37,283 nucleotides of DNA from Blastococcus sp. TF02A-35 (lineage in GTDB: Bacteria > Actinomycetota > Actinomycetes > Mycobacteriales > Geodermatophilaceae): the NCBI RefSeq assembly GCF_004571075.1, contig NZ_SPQP01000037.1:1-37283 (forward strand). The letters run 5' to 3'. Within the stretch, counting starts at the first letter, position 1. Each line of letters opens with the position of its first letter. This document shows positions 8,812-18,030 of this stretch, piece by piece. The translations under genes were made by a program, and so were the position numbers. The notes beneath the pieces were generated by a model. The model saw only the letters and a list, made by a program, of their open reading frames with translations, was not told where the DNA came from and did not search any database.

Positions 8812-10236
8812 TCACCCGCGGTAGGTCTCCAGCAGCCGCAGCCAGATCTCGCTGACCGTCGGGTAGGCCGGGACGGCGTGCCAGAGCCGGCCGATCGGCA
8901 CCTCGCCCACCACCGCGATGGTCGCCGCGTGCAGCAGCTCGGCCACCGCCGGGCCGACGAACGTGACGCCGAGCAGCACCTCGCGCTCGGTGTCGACGAC
9001 GGCGACCGCCGTCCCGGTGTAGCCGTCGGCGAACAGCGAGGCGCCCGCGACGCTGCCGATCGGGTACTCGACGACGCGGTGCGGCAGCCCGGCGTCGGCG
9101 GCCTGCGCGGCCGTCCGCCCGACGCTGGCCACCTGGGGGGTCGTGAAGACCACCGAGGGGGTGGCGACGTCGTCCGCGGTGGCCACGAACGGCGACCACG
9201 GCGACGTGTCCGCCTCCTCGCCGCGGGCGCGGGCCACGATGGCCGCACCTGCCTGCCGGGCCTGGTACTTGCCCATGTGCGTGAGCTGGCGGCGGCCGTT
9301 CACGTCGCCGACGCCGTACAGCCACGACGACCCTTCGACCCGCAGCGTGCTGTCGACCGGCAGGTACTCCCCCGGCTCCAGGCCGACGGTGTCGGCGCCG
9401 ATGTCGGAGGTCCGCGCCCTCCGGCCGACCGCGACCAGCACCTCGTCGCCGCGGAGCTCCTGGCCGTCGTCGGTGGTCAGCACCACCTCCGTCCCGTCCC
9501 GGCGGGCGCCGGTCACCGAGGTGCCCAGCCGGACGTCCACCCCGGAGCCGCGCAGCGCCTCGGCCACCGCCTCGCCGGCCTGCGGCTCCAGGCCCGGCAG
9601 CAGCCGGCCGCCCCGCTGCAGCACGGTCACCTGAGAGCCGAGCGCCTGCCAGGCCGTCGCCATCTCGCAGCCCACGTAGCCGCCGCCGAGCACCAGCAGC
9701 CGGGCCGGCGCCTCCTTCGCGCTGGTCGCCTCCCGCGGGGTCCACGGGCCGGCCTCGGCCAGCCCGTCGACCGGCGGCGTGGAGGCCTCCGACCCGGTGC
9801 AGACGGCGACCGCGTGGCGGGCGGTGAGCCGCACCGTGCCGCCCTCGTCGTCGGTGACGACGACGGTCCGCTCGCCGTCGAGCCGGCCGGTGCCGCGCAG
9901 CAGGTCGATGCCCGCGGAGCCCAGCCACTCCACCTGCGAGGCGTCGTCCCAGTTCGAGGTGAAGGAGTCGCGGCGGGCCAGCGTCGCGGCGACGTCCTGC
10001 TCGCCGGTCACCGCCGCGGCGGCGCCGGGCACCGCCCGCGCCTCGGCGAGCACCTCCGTGCCGCGGAGCAGCGCCTTGCTGGGCATGCAGGCCCAGTACG
10101 AGCACTCCCCGCCGACGAGCTCCGGCTCCACCACCACCGCCGACAGCCCGCCGCGGACGACGATGTCGGCCACGTTCTCCCCGGTCGAGCCGCCCCCGAG
10201 GACGACGACGTCGTACGTGCGCTCCGCGTCTGCCAT
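8812..10236 (-). CDS. NAD(P)/FAD-dependent pyridine nucleotide-disulfide oxidoreductase
   Basis: A 474-residue class I flavoprotein related to dihydrolipoamide dehydrogenase and mercuric reductase. The FAD motif GGGSTG is at 14-19, the redox-active pair C45/C50 (CSYWAC, CxxxxC spacing) follows, then a second dinucleotide motif LVLGGGYVGCEMA, the YGVGDVNG FAD block and a C-terminal dimerisation domain. The catalytic His of the usual HPTxSE motif is replaced by Tyr (AYPTVSE), so classical thiol-disulfide catalysis may be altered. The start ATG at 10236 is just before the Rossmann strand; the open frame beyond it overlaps the divergent flavin reductase gene. Substrate unknown; a quinone or disulfide reductase role is possible. 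Confidence 0.88.
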   Translation of the reverse strand: MADAERTYDVVVLGGGSTGENVADIVVRGGLSAVVVEPELVGGECSYWACMPSKALLRGTEVLAEARAVPGAAAAVTGEQDVAATLARRDSFTSNWDDASQVEWLGSAGIDLLRGTGRLDGERTVVVTDDEGGTVRLTARHAVAVCTGSEASTPPVDGLAEAGPWTPREATSAKEAPARLLVLGGGYVGCEMATAWQALGSQVTVLQRGGRLLPGLEPQAGEAVAEALRGSGVDVRLGTSVTGARRDGTEVVLTTDDGQELRGDEVLVAVGRRARTSDIGADTVGLEPGEYLPVDSTLRVEGSSWLYGVGDVNGRRQLTHMGKYQARQAGAAIVARARGEEADTSPWSPFVATADDVATPSVVFTTPQVASVGRTAAQAADAGLPHRVVEYPIGSVAGASLFADGYTGTAVAVVDTEREVLLGVTFVGPAVAELLHAATIAVVGEVPIGRLWHAVPAYPTVSEIWLRLLETYRG

Positions 10237-10270
10237 CCCTGCATCGTGGTCGTGTGGTCGACTGGGCGCC

Positions 10271-10783
10271 ATGCCGGTCGACCGCAAGGAGTTCGCCGCC
10301 GCGCTCGGCCAGTACGCCGCCGGGGTCTGCCTGCTGACCGTGCGCGACGACATCGACGACGTCGGCACCACGGTCAGCTCGGTGATGAGCGTGTCGGCCG
10401 ACCCGCCGCTGGTCGCGGTCGGGCTGAGCGCCGAGGGCTACCCGGCCGAGGTGCTGGAGGCGGTGGGCACCTGCGCGCTCACGGTGCTCGCGGCCCCGCA
10501 CGCGATCGTGGCCTCGCGGTTCTCCTCGGCCGGCCGTCCCAGCGCCCGGCACCTCCTGGAGACCGTGCCGTGGTCCCGCGCCGAGAGCAGCGGCGCGATC
10601 GTCCTGCGGGAGGCGCCGGCGGCGCTGGACTGCCGGCTGGACCGCCTGGTCGGGGCCGGGGACCACGTGCTGGCCCTGCTGGAGGTCGTCGGCGTCCCGG
10701 TGCTCGACCCGGCGGTCCCGCCGCTGCTGCGGCTGCGCGGCCGGTTCGTCGACGAGACGGGAGCACCCGCCGGCAGGGGCTGA
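10271..10783 (+). CDS. Flavin reductase-like FMN-binding domain protein
   Basis: A 170-residue protein with the split-barrel flavin reductase fold. It starts MPVDRKEFAAALGQYAAGVCL, then TTVSSVMSVSADPPLVAVGL, the typical 'S.T...S.S.DPP...V' block that binds FMN. CALTVLAAPHAIVASRFSS and a central GDHVLALLEVVG strand complete the family pattern. Members supply reduced FMN to two-component monooxygenases or act as heme or flavin-binding proteins; no oxygenase partner is adjacent, although an LLM-class protein lies 5 kb away. It is divergent from the disulfide oxidoreductase gene with only 34 bp between starts, so the two promoters must overlap. The ATG lacks a clear ribosome site, which fits leaderless translation. 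Confidence 0.85.
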   Translation: MPVDRKEFAAALGQYAAGVCLLTVRDDIDDVGTTVSSVMSVSADPPLVAVGLSAEGYPAEVLEAVGTCALTVLAAPHAIVASRFSSAGRPSARHLLETVPWSRAESSGAIVLREAPAALDCRLDRLVGAGDHVLALLEVVGVPVLDPAVPPLLRLRGRFVDETGAPAGRG

Positions 10784-10920
10784 CCCGCGTCGCGGTGTCA
10801 CATCCGCGGCGTCGGCGGTGCTAGGGAGGTATGGAGCTCGTACAGCACGGACGACCGGCGGCCGCCGTCGTCCTGGCACGCCCCCGCACCGCGGGAGGCC
10901 GGCTCGGAGGGAAGGCAGCC

Positions 10921-11433
10921 GTGGCGATGGCGACGTCGGTGCGGCCCGACCTCGAGGAGGTCTTCCGCCGCGAGTACCAGCGGGTGGTGGGCGTCGCGGC
11001 CCGGGTGCTCGGGTCGCGGGACCAGGCCGAGGACGTCGCCCAGGAGGTCTTCCTCTCCTTCGGCCGCTCGTCGGTCCCGGCCGGCGAGGCGGGCGGCTGG
11101 CTGTCGGTGGCCGCCGCGCACACCGCCCTGAACGTGATCCGCTCGGGGCGGCGCCGGACCTCGCGGGAGGAGACCGTCGCCGCGGCGGGCGACGCCGTCG
11201 TCCCGGACGTGGCCGACGCCGTCCTCACCAACGAGGACCGCAGCCGCGTCCGCGCCGCCCTCGCCGCACTCCCCCGCACCCAGGCCGTCGCCCTGGTGCT
11301 GCGGCACAGCGGCCTCAGCTACGCCGAGGTCGCCGCCGCACTCGACCTGTCCCCCGGCAGCATCGGCACGACCGTCCGTCGCGCCGAGTCCGCCCTGCGC
11401 AAGGAGCTGAACCGTCATGCGTCATCCGACTGA
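10921..11433 (+). CDS. ECF-family RNA polymerase sigma factor
   Basis: A 170-residue sigma-70 family protein with region 2 (VFRREYQRVVGVAARVLGSRDQAEDVAQEVFLS, cited in pieces: FRREYQRVVGVAARVLG, DQAEDVAQEVFL) and region 4 (ALAALPRTQAVALVLRH, SYAEVAAALDLSPGSIGTTV). The GTG at 10921 is preceded by GGAGGGAAGG at 10907-10916. An in-frame ATG at 10831 would leave only one base to its AGGGAGG, and a TAGGGA -10-like element at 10822-10827 would start the RNA after that ATG, so the later start is preferred. The next gene, an anti-sigma factor, overlaps it by 17 bp. This is a classic ECF/anti-sigma unit responding to an envelope or redox signal; the signal is not known. Confidence 0.9.
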   Translation: MAMATSVRPDLEEVFRREYQRVVGVAARVLGSRDQAEDVAQEVFLSFGRSSVPAGEAGGWLSVAAAHTALNVIRSGRRRTSREETVAAAGDAVVPDVADAVLTNEDRSRVRAALAALPRTQAVALVLRHSGLSYAEVAAALDLSPGSIGTTVRRAESALRKELNRHASSD

Positions 11434-12487
11434 GGGCGTGCTGCGCCGGCTGGTCGACGAGCCGAACGGGGTCGCCGACCCCGACCGCCGGCACATCGCC
11501 GGGTGCCAGGCCTGCCTCGCCCGGCTGGCCGCCGTCCGCGAGGACGCCGAGCTCGTCGGCGCGGCCCTGCGCACCGCCGACGACGTCGACACCTCCGCCG
11601 CCTGGCAGCGGCTGTCCGCGGCCCTGCCGGCGACCGCACCGGCCGCCGCCCCGGCCCGTGCCCGCCGGTCGGGGAGCCTCCTGCGGCGCCCGGCGGCCGC
11701 TGCCTTGGCCTTCGGCGTCGTGCTGGCCGGGACGGGGGTGGCGGCGGCCAACGACTGGTTCCAGATCTTCCGCACCGAGCAGATCGCCCCGGTCAGCGTG
11801 AGCACCGCCGACCTCGTCGCGCTGCCGGACCTCAGCGCCTACGGCGACCTCGTCGTCGACGGCGAGCCGGACCTCCACGAGGTGGCCGACGCGGCCGCCG
11901 CCGAGGCCGAGTCCGGCGTCGACGTGCCCGAGGTGACCGACCTGCCGCGCGGCGTCGACGGTGAGCCGACCTACCAGGTGGGCAGCGAGGTCACCGCGAC
12001 CTTCACCTTCTCCACCGAGAAGGCGGCACGGGCAGCCGCGGAGGCCGGCGAGAGCCTGCCGGCACCCCCGGCGGGGCTGGACGGCAGCGCCGTCCGGCTG
12101 GTCGCCGGGCCGGGGGTCGCGCAGCTGTGGCAGTCCTCCGGCGTGCCCTCGCTGGTGGTCGGCCGGGCCCTCGCCCCGACCGCCTTCTCCGACGGCCTCC
12201 CGTTCGAGACGGTGCGGGGCTACCTGCTCTCGCTGCCGGGCCTGCCCGACGACGTGGCGGCCCAGCTGCGCACGTTCACCGCCGACGGCTCGACGCTGCC
12301 GCTGCCGGTCCCCTCGGACCGGGTGACCACCTCGACGGCCGAGGTGGCCGGGGCGACCGCGACCGTGCTCGAGACCCGGGACCGCGCCTTCGCGGCGGTG
12401 CTCTGGGTGGCCGACGGCGAGGTGACCGTGGTCGGCGGTCCGCTGGACGCCGACGAGGTCCTGGAGATCGCGCGGGGGCTCCGCTGA
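11417..12487 (+). CDS. Membrane-anchored ZAS-type anti-sigma factor
   Basis: A 356-residue protein. The cytoplasmic N-terminus carries a zinc-binding anti-sigma motif, H26-x3-C30-x2-C33 (RRHIAGCQACLARL). A single transmembrane helix covers about 92-111 (PAAAALAFGVVLAGTGVAAA). The remaining 245 residues are predicted outside the membrane, with an acidic stretch and a folded C-terminal part I do not recognise. The family normally holds its cognate ECF sigma inactive until a signal triggers release. The ATG at 11417 overlaps the sigma gene by 17 bp, so the pair is translationally coupled. The large outer domain is unusual compared with short ZAS proteins and may be the sensor. Downstream ABC genes suggest the signal is linked to export. 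Confidence 0.8.
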   Translation: MRHPTEGVLRRLVDEPNGVADPDRRHIAGCQACLARLAAVREDAELVGAALRTADDVDTSAAWQRLSAALPATAPAAAPARARRSGSLLRRPAAAALAFGVVLAGTGVAAANDWFQIFRTEQIAPVSVSTADLVALPDLSAYGDLVVDGEPDLHEVADAAAAEAESGVDVPEVTDLPRGVDGEPTYQVGSEVTATFTFSTEKAARAAAEAGESLPAPPAGLDGSAVRLVAGPGVAQLWQSSGVPSLVVGRALAPTAFSDGLPFETVRGYLLSLPGLPDDVAAQLRTFTADGSTLPLPVPSDRVTTSTAEVAGATATVLETRDRAFAAVLWVADGEVTVVGGPLDADEVLEIARGLR

Positions 12488-12525
12488 CCGCGCCCGCCGG
12501 GCCCCCCGCGGGGGACCCGGCGGCC

Positions 12526-13470
12526 GTGCGGGCCGCCGCGCAGCTGGTCGCCGACCTGCCGCCGGCGGCCGCCGCCTGGTGCACGGGGCTGCGCAAGCGG
12601 TACGGGCGCCGCCAGGCGGTGGACGGCGTCTCGCTGGAGGTCGGCCGCGGCGAGGTCGTCGGCCTGCTCGGCCCCAACGGCGCGGGCAAGACGACGGTCA
12701 TCAAGATGCTGCTCGGCCTCGTGCGGCCCGACGACGGCGAGGTCATGCTGCTCGGCCGGCCCGCCACCGACCCGGCCGCCCGGGTGCGCGTCGGGTACCT
12801 GCCCGAGCTCTTCCGCTACCAGCCGTGGCTGACCGCGGCGGAGGTCCTGGCCCTGCACGTGCGGCTCTCCGGGGTGGACGTCCCCGCCGGCGAGCAGCGC
12901 GAGGCGCTCGCCCTCGTGGGCCTGGGCGAGCGGGCCGCCGACCGGGTCGGCGGCTTCTCCAAGGGCATGCAGCAGCGGCTGGGCCTGGCGGTCGCGCTGG
13001 TCGCCCGGCCGGAGCTCGTCGTCCTCGACGAGCCGACCAGCGCCCTGGACCCGCTGGGCCGGGTCGACGTGCGCGACATCGTGCTCTCGCTGCGCTCGCG
13101 CGGGGTGGCGGTGCTGCTCAACTCGCACCTGATCGGCGAGGTGGAGCGGGTGTGCGACCGGGTGGTGATCCTCGACCACGGCCGGGTCGCCGCCGCCGGC
13201 ACCCTGACCGAGCTGCTCGGCCAGCAAGAGGTGCAGCTGCACCTCACCGGGGTGTCCCCGGCCGCGGAGTCCCGGCTGGCCGCGGCCGGCACCGTCGACC
13301 GCGAGGGCGACTGGTTCGCCGTCGCCCTGACCGGCGACGACGACGCGACGGTCCCCGACCTGGTGAGCGACCTCGTCGCGCTGCGCGTCCGGGTGCACGC
13401 CGTGGAGCCCGGGCGGATCAGCCTGGAGGAGCGGCTGCTCGGCATCCTGCGCACCGGGAGCGCGGCGTGA
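12526..13470 (+). CDS. ABC transporter ATP-binding protein
   Basis: A 314-residue ATPase for an ABC-2 type exporter. Walker A is GPNGAGKTT, the signature loop GFSKGMQQRLGLA, Walker B LVVLDEPTSALDP, and the switch His lies in NSHLIGEVE. The first 18 residues before the ABC fold are an Ala-rich extension, and the C-terminal 90 residues (HLTGVSPAAESRL onward) are the regulatory tail seen in CcmA/NatA-type ATPases. The start is uncertain: GTG at 12526 has GGGGGA about 11 nt before it, while a CTG at 12484 would overlap the anti-sigma stop. It overlaps the permease gene by GTGA. Fourth-codon context and operon order make it the energy subunit for the following permease. Confidence 0.9.
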   Translation: MRAAAQLVADLPPAAAAWCTGLRKRYGRRQAVDGVSLEVGRGEVVGLLGPNGAGKTTVIKMLLGLVRPDDGEVMLLGRPATDPAARVRVGYLPELFRYQPWLTAAEVLALHVRLSGVDVPAGEQREALALVGLGERAADRVGGFSKGMQQRLGLAVALVARPELVVLDEPTSALDPLGRVDVRDIVLSLRSRGVAVLLNSHLIGEVERVCDRVVILDHGRVAAAGTLTELLGQQEVQLHLTGVSPAAESRLAAAGTVDREGDWFAVALTGDDDATVPDLVSDLVALRVRVHAVEPGRISLEERLLGILRTGSAA

Positions 13471-14315
13471 ACGTCGTGCGCACCATCGCCGCGCTCACCC
13501 TGCGCGAGTCAGCCCGCCGGAAGGTCCTGCGCGCCCTGGCCGCCCTCACCGTCGTCCTGCTGGCGCTGAGCGCCTGGGGCTTCTCCCGGCTGGCCGCCGA
13601 GAACGACTTCGGGACCATGACCAGCGGCCAGGCCCGCCTGGTCGCCTCCCAGCTGCTCAACCTGGTCATGTTCGGGATGAGCCTCATCGCCGCGCTCGGG
13701 ACGGCGTTCCTCGCCGGGCCGACGGTCTCCGGCGAGGTGGAGTCCGGCGTCGCCCTCTCGATGCTCGCCCGCCCGGTGCGGCGGTCGGCGGTGCTGCTGG
13801 GCAAGTGGCTGGGCCTGGTCGCGTTCGGCAGCGGGTTCGTGGTGCTCGCCGGGCTCGCGCAGTGCGTCGTCGTCTACCTGACGGTCGACTACTGGCCCTC
13901 GCAGCCGGTGGTCGCGCTCGCCCTCCTCGGCGCGCAGACCGCCACCCTGCTCACCCTCGGGCTGCTGCTCTCCACGGTCATCTCGCCGATGGCGTCGGGC
14001 GTCGTCGCCGTCGGGCTGTTCGGCGCCACCTGGATCGCCGGGGTCGTGGGCGGCCTGGGGGCGGCGTTCGGCAACGACGGCGTGGCCCGGGTCGGCACGG
14101 TCTCGCAGATCCTGCTGCCCACCGACGGGCTGTGGCGGGGTGCGATGTACGCCCTCCAGGACCCCACCGCCTTCGCGGCGTTCGGCGCCGAGATGGCCGG
14201 CTTCCCGTTCCTGAGCGCCGGCCCGCTGTCGTGGGCCTACCTGGTCTGGGCGGCGCTGTGGATCGCGATGGTATGGGGTCTGGCGGCGCTGTCGTTCGGC
14301 CGCAGGGACCTGTGA
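13467..14315 (+). CDS. ABC-2 type transporter permease
   Basis: A 282-residue integral membrane protein. About six hydrophobic segments are seen: residues 20-36 (LRALAALTVVLLALSAW), 67-83, 113-135, 150-168, 175-195 and 255-276. The N-terminal cytoplasmic start (MNVVRTIAALTLRESARRK) and the VSGEVESGVALSMLARPV loop after the second helix are typical of NosY/ABC-2 permeases, where the conserved Glu-containing loop couples to the ATPase. GTG at 13467 overlaps the ATPase stop. Substrate is unknown; family members export lipids, antibiotics, copper-linked factors or peptides. It is the last gene of the sigma/anti-sigma/ABC operon and is followed at once by a strong hairpin. Confidence 0.87.
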   Translation: MNVVRTIAALTLRESARRKVLRALAALTVVLLALSAWGFSRLAAENDFGTMTSGQARLVASQLLNLVMFGMSLIAALGTAFLAGPTVSGEVESGVALSMLARPVRRSAVLLGKWLGLVAFGSGFVVLAGLAQCVVVYLTVDYWPSQPVVALALLGAQTATLLTLGLLLSTVISPMASGVVAVGLFGATWIAGVVGGLGAAFGNDGVARVGTVSQILLPTDGLWRGAMYALQDPTAFAAFGAEMAGFPFLSAGPLSWAYLVWAALWIAMVWGLAALSFGRRDL

Positions 14316-14339
14316 GCCCGCCCCGGACGCGGGGCGGGC
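14316..14339 (+). terminator. Intrinsic-type hairpin after the sigma/ABC operon
   Basis: GCCCGCCCC at 14316-14324 and GGGGCGGGC at 14331-14339 form a perfect 9-bp stem with a 6-nt loop (GGACGC), directly after the permease stop codon. No T-run follows, as is usual for actinobacterial terminators. Confidence 0.65.
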
Positions 14340-14362
14340 ACACGATCGACATCCGGCGGGGA

Positions 14363-14368
14363 TAGCGT
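14363..14368 (+). promoter_or_regulatory. -10 element (TAGCGT) of fbiC
   Basis: TAGCGT lies 10 nt before the fbiC ATG at 14379. Transcription would start only about 3-4 nt before the start codon, leaving no room for a ribosome site. It lies just after the upstream terminator. Confidence 0.5.
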
Positions 14369-14378
14369 CGGTCCCGCT

Positions 14379-16982
14379 ATGAGCGCACTCCCCGCACCGT
14401 CCGAGTCCGCCGTCCGCCGTGCCCTGGTGCGCGCCGAGCGCGGCGTGACCCTCGACGCGGTGGAGGCCGAGACCCTGCTGCACGCCCGCGGCCTGGGCGA
14501 GGGCGAGCCGCTGGACCGGCTGCTCACCGCCGCCGGCCGCGTGCGCGACGCAGGCCTGGCCTCCGCCGGGCGGCCCGGCGTGGTCACCTACAGCCGCAAG
14601 GTGTTCATCCCGCTCACCCACCTGTGCCGCGACCGGTGCCACTACTGCACCTTCGTGACGACGCCGGGGCAGCTGCGCAAGGACGGCAAGGCGCCCTACC
14701 TCTCCCCCGACGAGGTGCTCGACATCGCGCGGGCCGGTGCGGCGATGGGCTGCAAGGAGGCGCTGTTCACCCTCGGCGACCGCCCCGAGGAGCGCTGGCC
14801 GGTCGCCGCGGAGTGGCTGGAGGCGCACGGCTTCGACTCCACGCTGGGCTACCTGCGCGCGATGGCGGTCCGGGTGCTGGAGGAGACCGGCCTGCTCCCC
14901 CACCTCAACCCCGGCGTGCTGTCGTGGGAGGAGATCCAGCGGCTGAAGCCGGTCGCGGCCTCCATGGGGATGATGCTGGAGACGACGGCCACCCGGCTGT
15001 GGTCCGAGCCCGGCGGCCCGCACTTCGGCTCCCCGGACAAGGAGCCCGCCGTCCGGCTGCGGGTGCTGGAGGACGCCGGGCGCTCCGCCGTCCCCTTCAC
15101 CACCGGGGTGCTGCTGGGCATCGGCGAGGACTACGCCGAGCGCGTCGACGCCGTCCTGCAGATCCGGGCCAGCGCGCAGCGGCACGGGCACGTGCAGGAG
15201 GTCATCGTCCAGAACTTCCGGGCCAAGCCCCGCACCGCGATGCAGGCGCACGACGACCTGGAGCTGCAGGAGTACGTCGCCGCCGTCGCCGTCACCCGGC
15301 TGCTGCTCGGCCCGAAGGCGCGGGTGCAGGCGCCGCCGAACCTGTCCGACTCCACCGAGCTCGGGCTGCTGCTGCGCGCCGGCGTCGACGACTGGGGCGG
15401 CGTCTCCCCGCTGACGCCGGACCACGTGAACCCCGAGCGCCCCTGGCCGAACATCGACAAGCTCGCGGCGCTGTCCGCCGAGGCCGGCTTCGAGCTGCGC
15501 GAGCGGCTGGCCGCCCAGCCGCCCTACGTCCTGCAGCCCGAGCCGTGGCTGGACCCACGGGTGCGCCCGCACGTCGACGCGCTGGCCGGGCCGGACGGGC
15601 TGGCGGTCGAGGGCCGGCTGCCGGTCGGGCTGCCCTGGCAGGAGCCGGACGAGGCGTGGACCTCGACCGGGCGGGTCGACCTGCACGTCGAGGTGGACAC
15701 CGTCGGGCGGACCTCCGACCGGCGCAGCGACTTCGACGCCGTCTACGGGGACTGGGCGGAGCTGCGCGACCGCACCGCCTCCGCCCGCGACGGGCGCTCG
15801 ACGGCGCTGGCGTCCGGTGACCCGGAGGTGCTGGCCGCGCTGCTGCACGCCGAGCAGGACCCGGCCGGGCTGACCGACGCCGAGTACCTCGCGCTGCTCG
15901 GCGCCGACGGCACGGACCTGGAGAACCTGTGCGCGCTCGCCGACGCGGTGCGCGCCGACGTCAACGGCGACGACGTGACCTACGTCGTGAACCGGAACAT
16001 CAACTTCACCAACGTCTGCTACACCGGCTGCCGGTTCTGCGCCTTCGCCCAGCGGCGCACCGACGCCGACGCCTACACGCTGTCGATGAGCCAGGTGGGC
16101 GACCGCGTCGACGAGGCGTGGGCCGCCGGCGCGACCGAGATCTGCATGCAGGGCGGAATCCACCCCGACCTGCCCGGTACGGCGTACTTCGACCTGGCCC
16201 GCGAGGTGAAGAAGCGGCAGCCCGGCATCCACCTGCACGCCTTCTCGCCGATGGAGATCGTCAACGGCGCCGCCCGCACCGGGCTGCCCTTCCGCGAGTT
16301 CCTCACCGAGCTCAAGGCGGCCGGCCTGGACTCGATCCCGGGCACCGCGGCGGAGATCCTCGACGACGACGTCCGCTGGGTGCTGACCAAGGGCAAGCTG
16401 CCGACGGCGACCTGGCTGGAGATCATCGGCACCGCGCACGAGGTCGGGATCCCGACGACGTCGACGATGATGTACGGCCACGTGGACACCCCGGCGCACT
16501 GGGTCGCCCACCTGCGCACCCTCGCCGCGCTGCAGGACCGCACCGGCGGGTTCACCGAGTTCGTGCTGCTGCCCTTCGTGCACCACAACTCGCCGATCTA
16601 CCTCGCCGGCGTCGCCCGCCCCGGCCCGACGGTGCGGGAGAACCGGGCGGTGCACGCGGTCGCCCGGCTGCTGCTGCACGGCCGGATCGGCAACATCCAG
16701 ACCTCGTGGGTGAAGCTCGGCGACACCGGCACCCAGGCGGTGCTGCGGGGCGGCGCCAACGACCTCGGCGGCACGCTCATGGAGGAGACGATCAGCCGGA
16801 TGGCCGGCAGCGAGAACGGCTCGCTGAAGACCATCGCCGAGCTGGAGGCGATGGCCGCCGCGATCGGCCGGCCCGCGCGGCAGCGCACCACCGAGTACGG
16901 CACCCCGTCGGCCGAGCGGGTCGCCACCGCCCGGTCCGACGAGGGCCGCCGCCGGCTGACCCTGTCGGTCACCCCGCGCTGA
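14379..16982 (+). CDS. fbiC: FO synthase FbiC (fused CofG/CofH), coenzyme F420 biosynthesis
   Basis: An 867-residue bifunctional radical SAM enzyme that makes 7,8-didemethyl-8-hydroxy-5-deazariboflavin (FO), the chromophore of F420, from tyrosine and the flavin precursor amino-ribitylaminouracil. The N-terminal CofG-like half has a CxxxCxxC cluster motif at C83/C87/C90 (CRDRCHYC), and the C-terminal CofH-like half has another at C547/C551/C554 (CYTGCRFC). Other blocks are [32 protein letters not shown] and [17 protein letters not shown]. Fusion in this order is the usual actinobacterial form. It is nearly leaderless and monocistronic. Positions 16604-16730 reappear exactly, reversed, at the far end of the window; that copy is judged an artefact, not this gene. 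Confidence 0.97.
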   Translation: MSALPAPSESAVRRALVRAERGVTLDAVEAETLLHARGLGEGEPLDRLLTAAGRVRDAGLASAGRPGVVTYSRKVFIPLTHLCRDRCHYCTFVTTPGQLRKDGKAPYLSPDEVLDIARAGAAMGCKEALFTLGDRPEERWPVAAEWLEAHGFDSTLGYLRAMAVRVLEETGLLPHLNPGVLSWEEIQRLKPVAASMGMMLETTATRLWSEPGGPHFGSPDKEPAVRLRVLEDAGRSAVPFTTGVLLGIGEDYAERVDAVLQIRASAQRHGHVQEVIVQNFRAKPRTAMQAHDDLELQEYVAAVAVTRLLLGPKARVQAPPNLSDSTELGLLLRAGVDDWGGVSPLTPDHVNPERPWPNIDKLAALSAEAGFELRERLAAQPPYVLQPEPWLDPRVRPHVDALAGPDGLAVEGRLPVGLPWQEPDEAWTSTGRVDLHVEVDTVGRTSDRRSDFDAVYGDWAELRDRTASARDGRSTALASGDPEVLAALLHAEQDPAGLTDAEYLALLGADGTDLENLCALADAVRADVNGDDVTYVVNRNINFTNVCYTGCRFCAFAQRRTDADAYTLSMSQVGDRVDEAWAAGATEICMQGGIHPDLPGTAYFDLAREVKKRQPGIHLHAFSPMEIVNGAARTGLPFREFLTELKAAGLDSIPGTAAEILDDDVRWVLTKGKLPTATWLEIIGTAHEVGIPTTSTMMYGHVDTPAHWVAHLRTLAALQDRTGGFTEFVLLPFVHHNSPIYLAGVARPGPTVRENRAVHAVARLLLHGRIGNIQTSWVKLGDTGTQAVLRGGANDLGGTLMEETISRMAGSENGSLKTIAELEAMAAAIGRPARQRTTEYGTPSAERVATARSDEGRRRLTLSVTPR

Positions 16983-17661
16983 CGGGCTCCGGCGACCGGA
17001 CCGACCCGGTCGCCGCGGACCGGAGCGCCCACCACCGCGACAGCCAGAGCGCGCCGGCGCAGGGCAGGGCGACCAGGAGGACCTCCACGACGACCACCCC
17101 CGGCGCCGTCGAGTAGCCCTCCATGCGACCGAAGCCCGCCGCCGCGAGCACCCCGCCCGCGGTGGCGACCGGGAGCAGCACGGCAGCGCGCGCCACCGAG
17201 CCGCGGACCGCCGGACGGCCGGTCAGGAACCGGGCGAAGGCCGCGAGGGCGCCGCCGAGACCCGCGACCGAGAGCACCCCGTACGCGAGCGCCGCCCCGG
17301 CGGCCGGGTAGCGACCGTCCAGCTCCACCCAGCTGGTGAGCAGCGGGTGCAGCGCCTCGATCAGCAGGTACCCGACGACGAGCGCGACGGCACCACCTGC
17401 CAGCGCCGTGGCCGTACCGCTCCACGAGTCCCGCGGCCGAGGCGTCCAGCCGCGGGCCGCCACGCTCTCCCGCGCGAAGGTCTCGACGTCGCCGAGCAGC
17501 ACCTCCGGGGTCAACCCGTCACCGGCGGCCGACCGGAGGTCCTCCCGCACCTCGGCGACCAGCTCGGCGCGTCCAGCTCGTGAGATCCGCAGGCGCCGCA
17601 GCTCCCGGTCCAGCGCACGGGTGGCGCTCTCGATCTGGGCAGCGGTGTCAGGCGTGGGCAT
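16969..17661 (-). CDS. HAAS-like N-terminal domain membrane protein, PadR partner
   Basis: A 230-residue protein. The first 75 residues form a helical domain ([46 protein letters not shown]) resembling the HAAS/DUF1700 signalling domain usually found next to PadR genes. About four transmembrane helices follow, near 84-105, 120-145, 155-178 and 190-212. The ATG at 17661 has a ribosome site, GGAGGT, about 9 nt upstream. It overlaps the end of the PadR gene by 14 bp, so the two are coupled. It also overlaps the convergent fbiC by 14 bp at its 3' end. Function is unknown; similar pairs are proposed to sense membrane conditions and act with the regulator. Confidence 0.75.
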   Translation of the reverse strand: MPTPDTAAQIESATRALDRELRRLRISRAGRAELVAEVREDLRSAAGDGLTPEVLLGDVETFARESVAARGWTPRPRDSWSGTATALAGGAVALVVGYLLIEALHPLLTSWVELDGRYPAAGAALAYGVLSVAGLGGALAAFARFLTGRPAVRGSVARAAVLLPVATAGGVLAAAGFGRMEGYSTAPGVVVVEVLLVALPCAGALWLSRWWALRSAATGSVRSPEPVSAG

Positions 17662-18025
17662 GGTCGGTGACCTCCTGGTCGGGAAGCGCCCCCGTGGTGG
17701 CGAGCAGGGTGCGGACGGACGAGGTGGTGGCATCCCACTGCTGGGCCCACTCGGCGAGGGCGGCGTGGCCGGCCGCCGAGACGGAGAAGACCTTGCGGGG
17801 CGGGCCGCTGGGGCTGGGCTCGGTCTGCTCGTCGACGAGCCCCTGGCGGCGGAGCCGGCCCATCAGCGGGTAGACGGTGCCGTACCCGACCCCCTCGACG
17901 CCGTGCCGCTCGAGCAGGACGACGAGGTCGTAGGCATGGGTCGGGGTGCGGGACAGCAGCGCCAGCAGGCAGGTGTCGAGCACCCCGCGGAGCAGCTGTG
18001 TCCGACGGTCGGGGTCCGGTGCCAT
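17648..18025 (-). CDS. PadR-family transcriptional regulator
   Basis: A 125-residue winged-helix protein. The sequence runs RRTQLLRGVLDTCLLALLSR, AYDLVVLLERHG, then the hallmark GYGTVYPLMGRLRRQGLVD recognition and wing region, and PPRKVFSVSAAGHAALAEW at the dimer helix. The ATG at 18025 is used because a TATCTT -10 element ends 7 nt before it, giving a leaderless message; a TTG three codons upstream is possible. It is followed by a membrane protein gene overlapping by 14 bp. PadR proteins of this size usually repress their own operon, and a palindrome covering the promoter supports that here. Confidence 0.88.
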   Translation of the reverse strand: MAPDPDRRTQLLRGVLDTCLLALLSRTPTHAYDLVVLLERHGVEGVGYGTVYPLMGRLRRQGLVDEQTEPSPSGPPRKVFSVSAAGHAALAEWAQQWDATTSSVRTLLATTGALPDQEVTDHAHA

Positions 18026-18030
18026 GCGAG

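Noticed and set aside
8802-8815. 14-bp perfect palindrome GTGAGCCGGCTCAC at the end of the flavoprotein gene
   Set aside because: It has no loop, overlaps the stop codon, and is short enough to occur by chance in GC-rich DNA.
10831-10920. Earlier ATG for the first ECF sigma factor
   Set aside because: Its AGGGAGG is one base from the ATG, the added 30 residues are not sigma-like, and a TAGGGA -10 would start the RNA beyond it. The GTG at 10921 has better spacing.
13509-16679. A reading frame of more than 1000 codons antisense to the ABC permease and fbiC
   Set aside because: It has no recognisable domain, is rich in Gly/Arg/Gln/His/Val, and mirrors the codon pattern of fbiC. Such antisense frames are expected opposite high-GC genes.
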